Origin: CALKHQ01 sp050329975
GTDB taxonomy: Bacteria > Pseudomonadota > Alphaproteobacteria > CALKHQ01
Assembly (NCBI GenBank): GCA_050329975.1
Contig: JBHJOG010000005.1
Coordinates: 1-7,157 of the forward strand
DNA length: 7,157 bases
Direction: 5' to 3'
Part shown: positions 4,929-7,157 of the stretch, piece by piece
How positions within the stretch are numbered: the stretch's first letter is position 1
Layout: the number at the start of each line of letters is the position of its first letter
Translations under genes and position numbers: made by a program
Notes under the pieces: generated by a model
The model's database searches: none
Told to the model about the DNA's origin: nothing
The model's input: only the letters and a program-made list of their open reading frames with translations

Positions 4929-6809
4929 ATGTTGCACATCAACGATCTGACCTATCGGGTAGCCGGCCGGCTGCTTTACGAGCGGGCCACTACGGCCGTC
5001 GCCGCGAGCTACAAGGTCGGCGTCGTCGGCGCCAACGGCAGCGGCAAGTCGACCCTGTTCCGGCTGATTCGCGGCGAACTGACGCCGGAGGCCGGCGGCA
5101 TCGCGCTCAGCCCGCGGACCCGGGTGTCGGTCATGGCCCAGGATCCGCCGGATGGGGACGAGAGCCTGCTCGAATCCGTACTGGCCGCCGATACCGAGCG
5201 CGCCGCCCTGCTCGCCGAACTGGACCGAAGCCGCGATGGCCACCGGCTGGCCGAGATCCACGCCAGGCTGGAAGACATCCAGGCGTACAGCGCGCCGGCG
5301 CGTGCGGCCGCCATTCTCGCCGGGCTCGGCTTCGACGAGGCCGACCAGCAGCGGCCCTGCGCCGATTTCTCCGGCGGCTGGCGGATGCGGGTGGCGCTCG
5401 CCGCAGCCCTGTTCGCGCCCGCCGACCTGATGATGCTCGACGAGCCGAGCAACCACCTCGACCTCGAGGCGCGGCTCTGGCTGGAAGGCTTCCTTGCGCG
5501 CTACCGCGGCGGCTTCCTGCTGATCAGCCACGACCGGTTGCTGCTGAACGCGGTGTGCAGCCACATCCTGCACCTCGACCGCACCAAGCTCACGCTCTAC
5601 CGGGGCAACTTCGACACCTTCGACCGCACCCGGCGCGAGCGGCTGGCGCATCTGGCCGCCGCCTATGCCCGCCAGGTGCAGGAACGCGCCCACATCCAGA
5701 AGTTCATCGACCGGTTTCGCGCCAAGGCGTCCAAGGCCCGCCAGGCCCAGAGCCGGATCAAGGCGCTGCAGCGGATGGAGCCGATCACGCCGGTGGATGC
5801 GGACAGCCATGTCCATTTCCGCTTCCCCGACCCGGAACCGCTGTCGCCGCCGCTGCTGACCCTGGAGGACGCAGGCGTCGGCTATGGCGGTCGGCCGGTG
5901 CTGAACCGGCTGAACCTGCGGATCGACATGGACGACCGGATCGGGCTGCTCGGGGCCAACGGCAACGGCAAGACCACGCTGCTACGGCTGCTGTCCGGCT
6001 CGCTGTCCCCGCTGGCCGGCCGGGTGACCAAGTCGCCGAAGCTGGAGGTCGGGGTCTACGCCCAGGCGCAGACCGAGGCGCTGGACGTCGAGCGCACCCC
6101 TCTCAGCCACCTCACCGACCTGATGCCGACGGCTACCGAAACCAGGAAACGCAGCCATCTCGGCCGCTTCGGCATCGGCGGGCCGCTGGCCGAGACGAAG
6201 ATCGCAGGGCTGTCCGGCGGCGAGCGGGCGCGGCTGCTGTTCGCGCTGATGTGCACCTCGAGCCCGCACATCCTGCTGCTCGACGAGCCGACCAACCACC
6301 TGGACATGGACGCGCGCGAGGCGCTGGTCGAGGCGATCGCGCAATATGACGGGGCGATGCTGCTGGTCAGCCACGATCCGGCGCTGCTGGAGCGCTGCGT
6401 CGACCGGTTCTGGCTGGTTGCCGACGGCACCTGCAGGCCGTTCGAGGGCGATCTCGACGACTATCGCCAGCTGGTGCTGGCCCAGCGACGCGGCGGCGGC
6501 GAGGGCCGGGACGGCGAAGCTCCGGTCGACCGCAAGGCCGCGCGGCAGGCCGCGGCCGCGGCGCGGGCGGCGGTGGCGCCCCTGCGCAAGGCCGCCCAGG
6601 ACGCCGAGCGCGAGGTCGAGACGCTGAACCGGAGCAAGGCTGGGCTGGAGCGCGAACTTGCCGATCCGGCGCTCTATCGCGACGATCCGGAGAAGGTGAC
6701 CCGGCTCCGGATCAAGCTTGCCGAGGTCGACCGCGCGCTCGCGGTCGCCGAGGAACGCTGGCTGGCTGCCGAAGCCGCGGTGGAGCAGGCTGCCTCGCCG
6801 GCCGCCTGA
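4929..6809 (+). CDS. ABC-F family ATPase, YheS-like
   Basis: ABC-F proteins have no membrane part; they bind the ribosomal E site and act on stalled or initiating ribosomes. This one has 626 residues and two ATPase domains. Domain 1: Walker A GANGSGKST (34-42), signature FSGGWRMR (147-154), Walker B LMMLDEP (167-173), H201. Domain 2: Walker A GANGNGKTT (342-350), signature LSGGERAR (428-435), Walker B LLLDEP with D452/E453, H482. Between them, about 225-285 is the charged helical linker typical of ABC-F; its FIDRFRAKASKARQAQSRIK run is very close to E. coli YheS. Residues about 533-620 form a charged, alanine-rich coiled coil as in YheS and Uup. The ATG at 4929 is chosen because MLHINDLTYRVAGRLLY is the normal N-terminus; an upstream ATG (4695) would run through ndk. 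AGCGG at 4917-4921 is a weak ribosome site. All catalytic residues are present. A Uup-like role or antibiotic protection is less likely. Confidence 0.93.
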   Translation: MLHINDLTYRVAGRLLYERATTAVAASYKVGVVGANGSGKSTLFRLIRGELTPEAGGIALSPRTRVSVMAQDPPDGDESLLESVLAADTERAALLAELDRSRDGHRLAEIHARLEDIQAYSAPARAAAILAGLGFDEADQQRPCADFSGGWRMRVALAAALFAPADLMMLDEPSNHLDLEARLWLEGFLARYRGGFLLISHDRLLLNAVCSHILHLDRTKLTLYRGNFDTFDRTRRERLAHLAAAYARQVQERAHIQKFIDRFRAKASKARQAQSRIKALQRMEPITPVDADSHVHFRFPDPEPLSPPLLTLEDAGVGYGGRPVLNRLNLRIDMDDRIGLLGANGNGKTTLLRLLSGSLSPLAGRVTKSPKLEVGVYAQAQTEALDVERTPLSHLTDLMPTATETRKRSHLGRFGIGGPLAETKIAGLSGGERARLLFALMCTSSPHILLLDEPTNHLDMDAREALVEAIAQYDGAMLLVSHDPALLERCVDRFWLVADGTCRPFEGDLDDYRQLVLAQRRGGGEGRDGEAPVDRKAARQAAAAARAAVAPLRKAAQDAEREVETLNRSKAGLERELADPALYRDDPEKVTRLRIKLAEVDRALAVAEERWLAAEAAVEQAASPAA

Positions 6810-6810
6810 G

Positions 6811-6836
6811 TCCTGCAAGAGATCCCGCCTGCAGGA
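6811..6836 (+). terminator. Hairpin just after the ABC-F gene, possible terminator
   Basis: TCCTGCA (6811-6817) and TGCAGGA (6830-6836) are perfect 7-base inverted arms around a 12-base loop, beginning one base after the TGA. No T-run follows, so the hairpin may act with Rho or simply stabilise the mRNA end. Confidence 0.4.
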
Positions 6837-7105
6837 TGCGCGTGCTGTCGGAACAGGGGCGCCAAGGGAATGTCTGCCTGGCTCGCATGCGGTTCAAATA
6901 CATATCAATTTAGTTCACAGTTTTATCGAATTTTTACTCTGTTTCGAACAGTATTAGCCGTCCAGTTGTCGCTTTAGTCTTGCAAAGGCGGAACGGATTT
7001 GCGATGTTGTTGGGGACGGACCAACGCACTGTGCCGCAGCGGTCCGAAGCGTTCCAAACGATGCCGGGCAGGATGTCCGGCGCACCATCCAGGCAGGAGG
7101 TCCTC
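6837..7105 (+). promoter_or_regulatory. Intergenic regulatory region upstream of the pilin-like gene
   Basis: This region holds no convincing gene. Bases about 6893-6957 are clearly AT-richer than the rest of the window, as expected for a promoter. TTCACA at 6914-6919 matches the -35 consensus at 5 of 6, but the best -10 (TACTCT, 6935-6940, 15-base spacer) is poor, so no promoter is assigned firmly. CTGTT-TCG-AACAG (6939-6951) is a small operator-like inverted repeat just downstream. Further on, CGGACC (7017-7022) with GGTCCG (7041-7046) and GCCGG (7063-7067) with CCGGC (7077-7081) could fold in the mRNA leader. I looked for sigma54 and CtrA-type sites and saw none that fit. Confidence 0.35.
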
Positions 7106-7157
7106 ATGATCGGTTTTGCATCCTTCAAGCGTTTCGTTGCCGCCGAAGACGGCGCCA
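7106..7157 (+). CDS. Probable Flp/Fap-type IVb pilin, N-terminal fragment (cut by window end)
   Basis: Only 17 codons are visible: MIGFASFKRFVAAEDGA. An ideal ribosome binding site, AGGAGGT (7095-7101), precedes the ATG by four bases. The F-x-R-F-x-x-(D/E)-(D/E/S)-G-A arrangement is the usual leader of Flp pilins, in which a short leader runs into GATAIEYGLIA and is cut by the TadV/CpaA prepilin peptidase after that glycine. If so, the pilin would be secreted through the Tad/Cpa system and form adhesive pili. The strong ribosome site and long AT-rich upstream region fit a highly expressed structural protein. The decisive residues lie beyond the window, so this is a pattern-based inference; another short exported or unrelated protein remains possible. 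Confidence 0.6.
   Translation, partial: MIGFASFKRFVAAEDGA

Noticed and set aside
6878..6896. Possible sigma54 promoter (TGGCTC...TTC) before the pilin-like gene
   Set aside because: The required GG-N10-GC spacing is not met.
6934..7128. 64-codon frame on the - strand covering the pilin leader
   Set aside because: It overlaps a strong ribosome site and start on the + strand, and its product shows no recognisable features.

Overview
The window reads as chromosomal DNA of a GC-rich alphaproteobacterium, possibly Rhodospirillales-like. The clues are the high GC content with strongly GC-biased third codon positions, a short protein resembling the alphaproteobacterial aa3-oxidase subunit IV family, ndk beside a YheS-type ABC-F gene, and the start of an apparent Flp-type pilin gene. 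The taxonomic placement is inference. I see no tRNA, rRNA, CRISPR array, insertion sequence or phage gene.

Layout, left to right. (1) The 3' end of a thiolase gene, closest in recalled motifs to 3-oxoadipyl-CoA thiolase. (2) A recognisable sigma70-type promoter followed by a 41-residue single-span membrane protein. (3) A three-gene ABC importer operon on the + strand: an ATPase that probably starts at a TTG codon, a secreted substrate-binding protein, and a double-length permease carrying both membrane halves. The genes are separated by 1 and 24 bases and look co-transcribed. (4) ndk on the - strand, convergent with the permease. The 30-base gap folds into a hairpin whose outer stem contains both stop codons. 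ndk has its own promoter with a palindrome in the spacer. (5) A divergent YheS-like ABC-F gene with two ATPase domains, a ribosome-type linker and a C-terminal coiled coil. (6) An AT-richer intergenic region of about 300 bases with several inverted repeats, leading to a strong ribosome binding site and the first 17 codons of a probable Flp/Fap-type pilin gene, cut by the window end.

How the genes fit together. Only the importer genes form an evident functional unit: the binding protein captures a small solute in the periplasm, the fused permease forms the channel, and the ATPase drives uptake. The family (COG1840-like binding protein, FbpB/PhnU-like fused permease) covers ferric iron, 2-aminoethylphosphonate and other solutes. 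The usual ferric-iron ligand residues do not appear to be kept, so the substrate is open. The other genes are housekeeping (NDP kinase, translation-associated ABC-F) or edges of neighbouring loci (aromatic catabolism on the left, pilus on the right).

I do not find a convincing undescribed system. The items most worth a second look are the unassigned importer substrate, the stand-alone oxidase-subunit-IV-like mini-gene with its own promoter, and several unexplained palindromes at regulatory positions.
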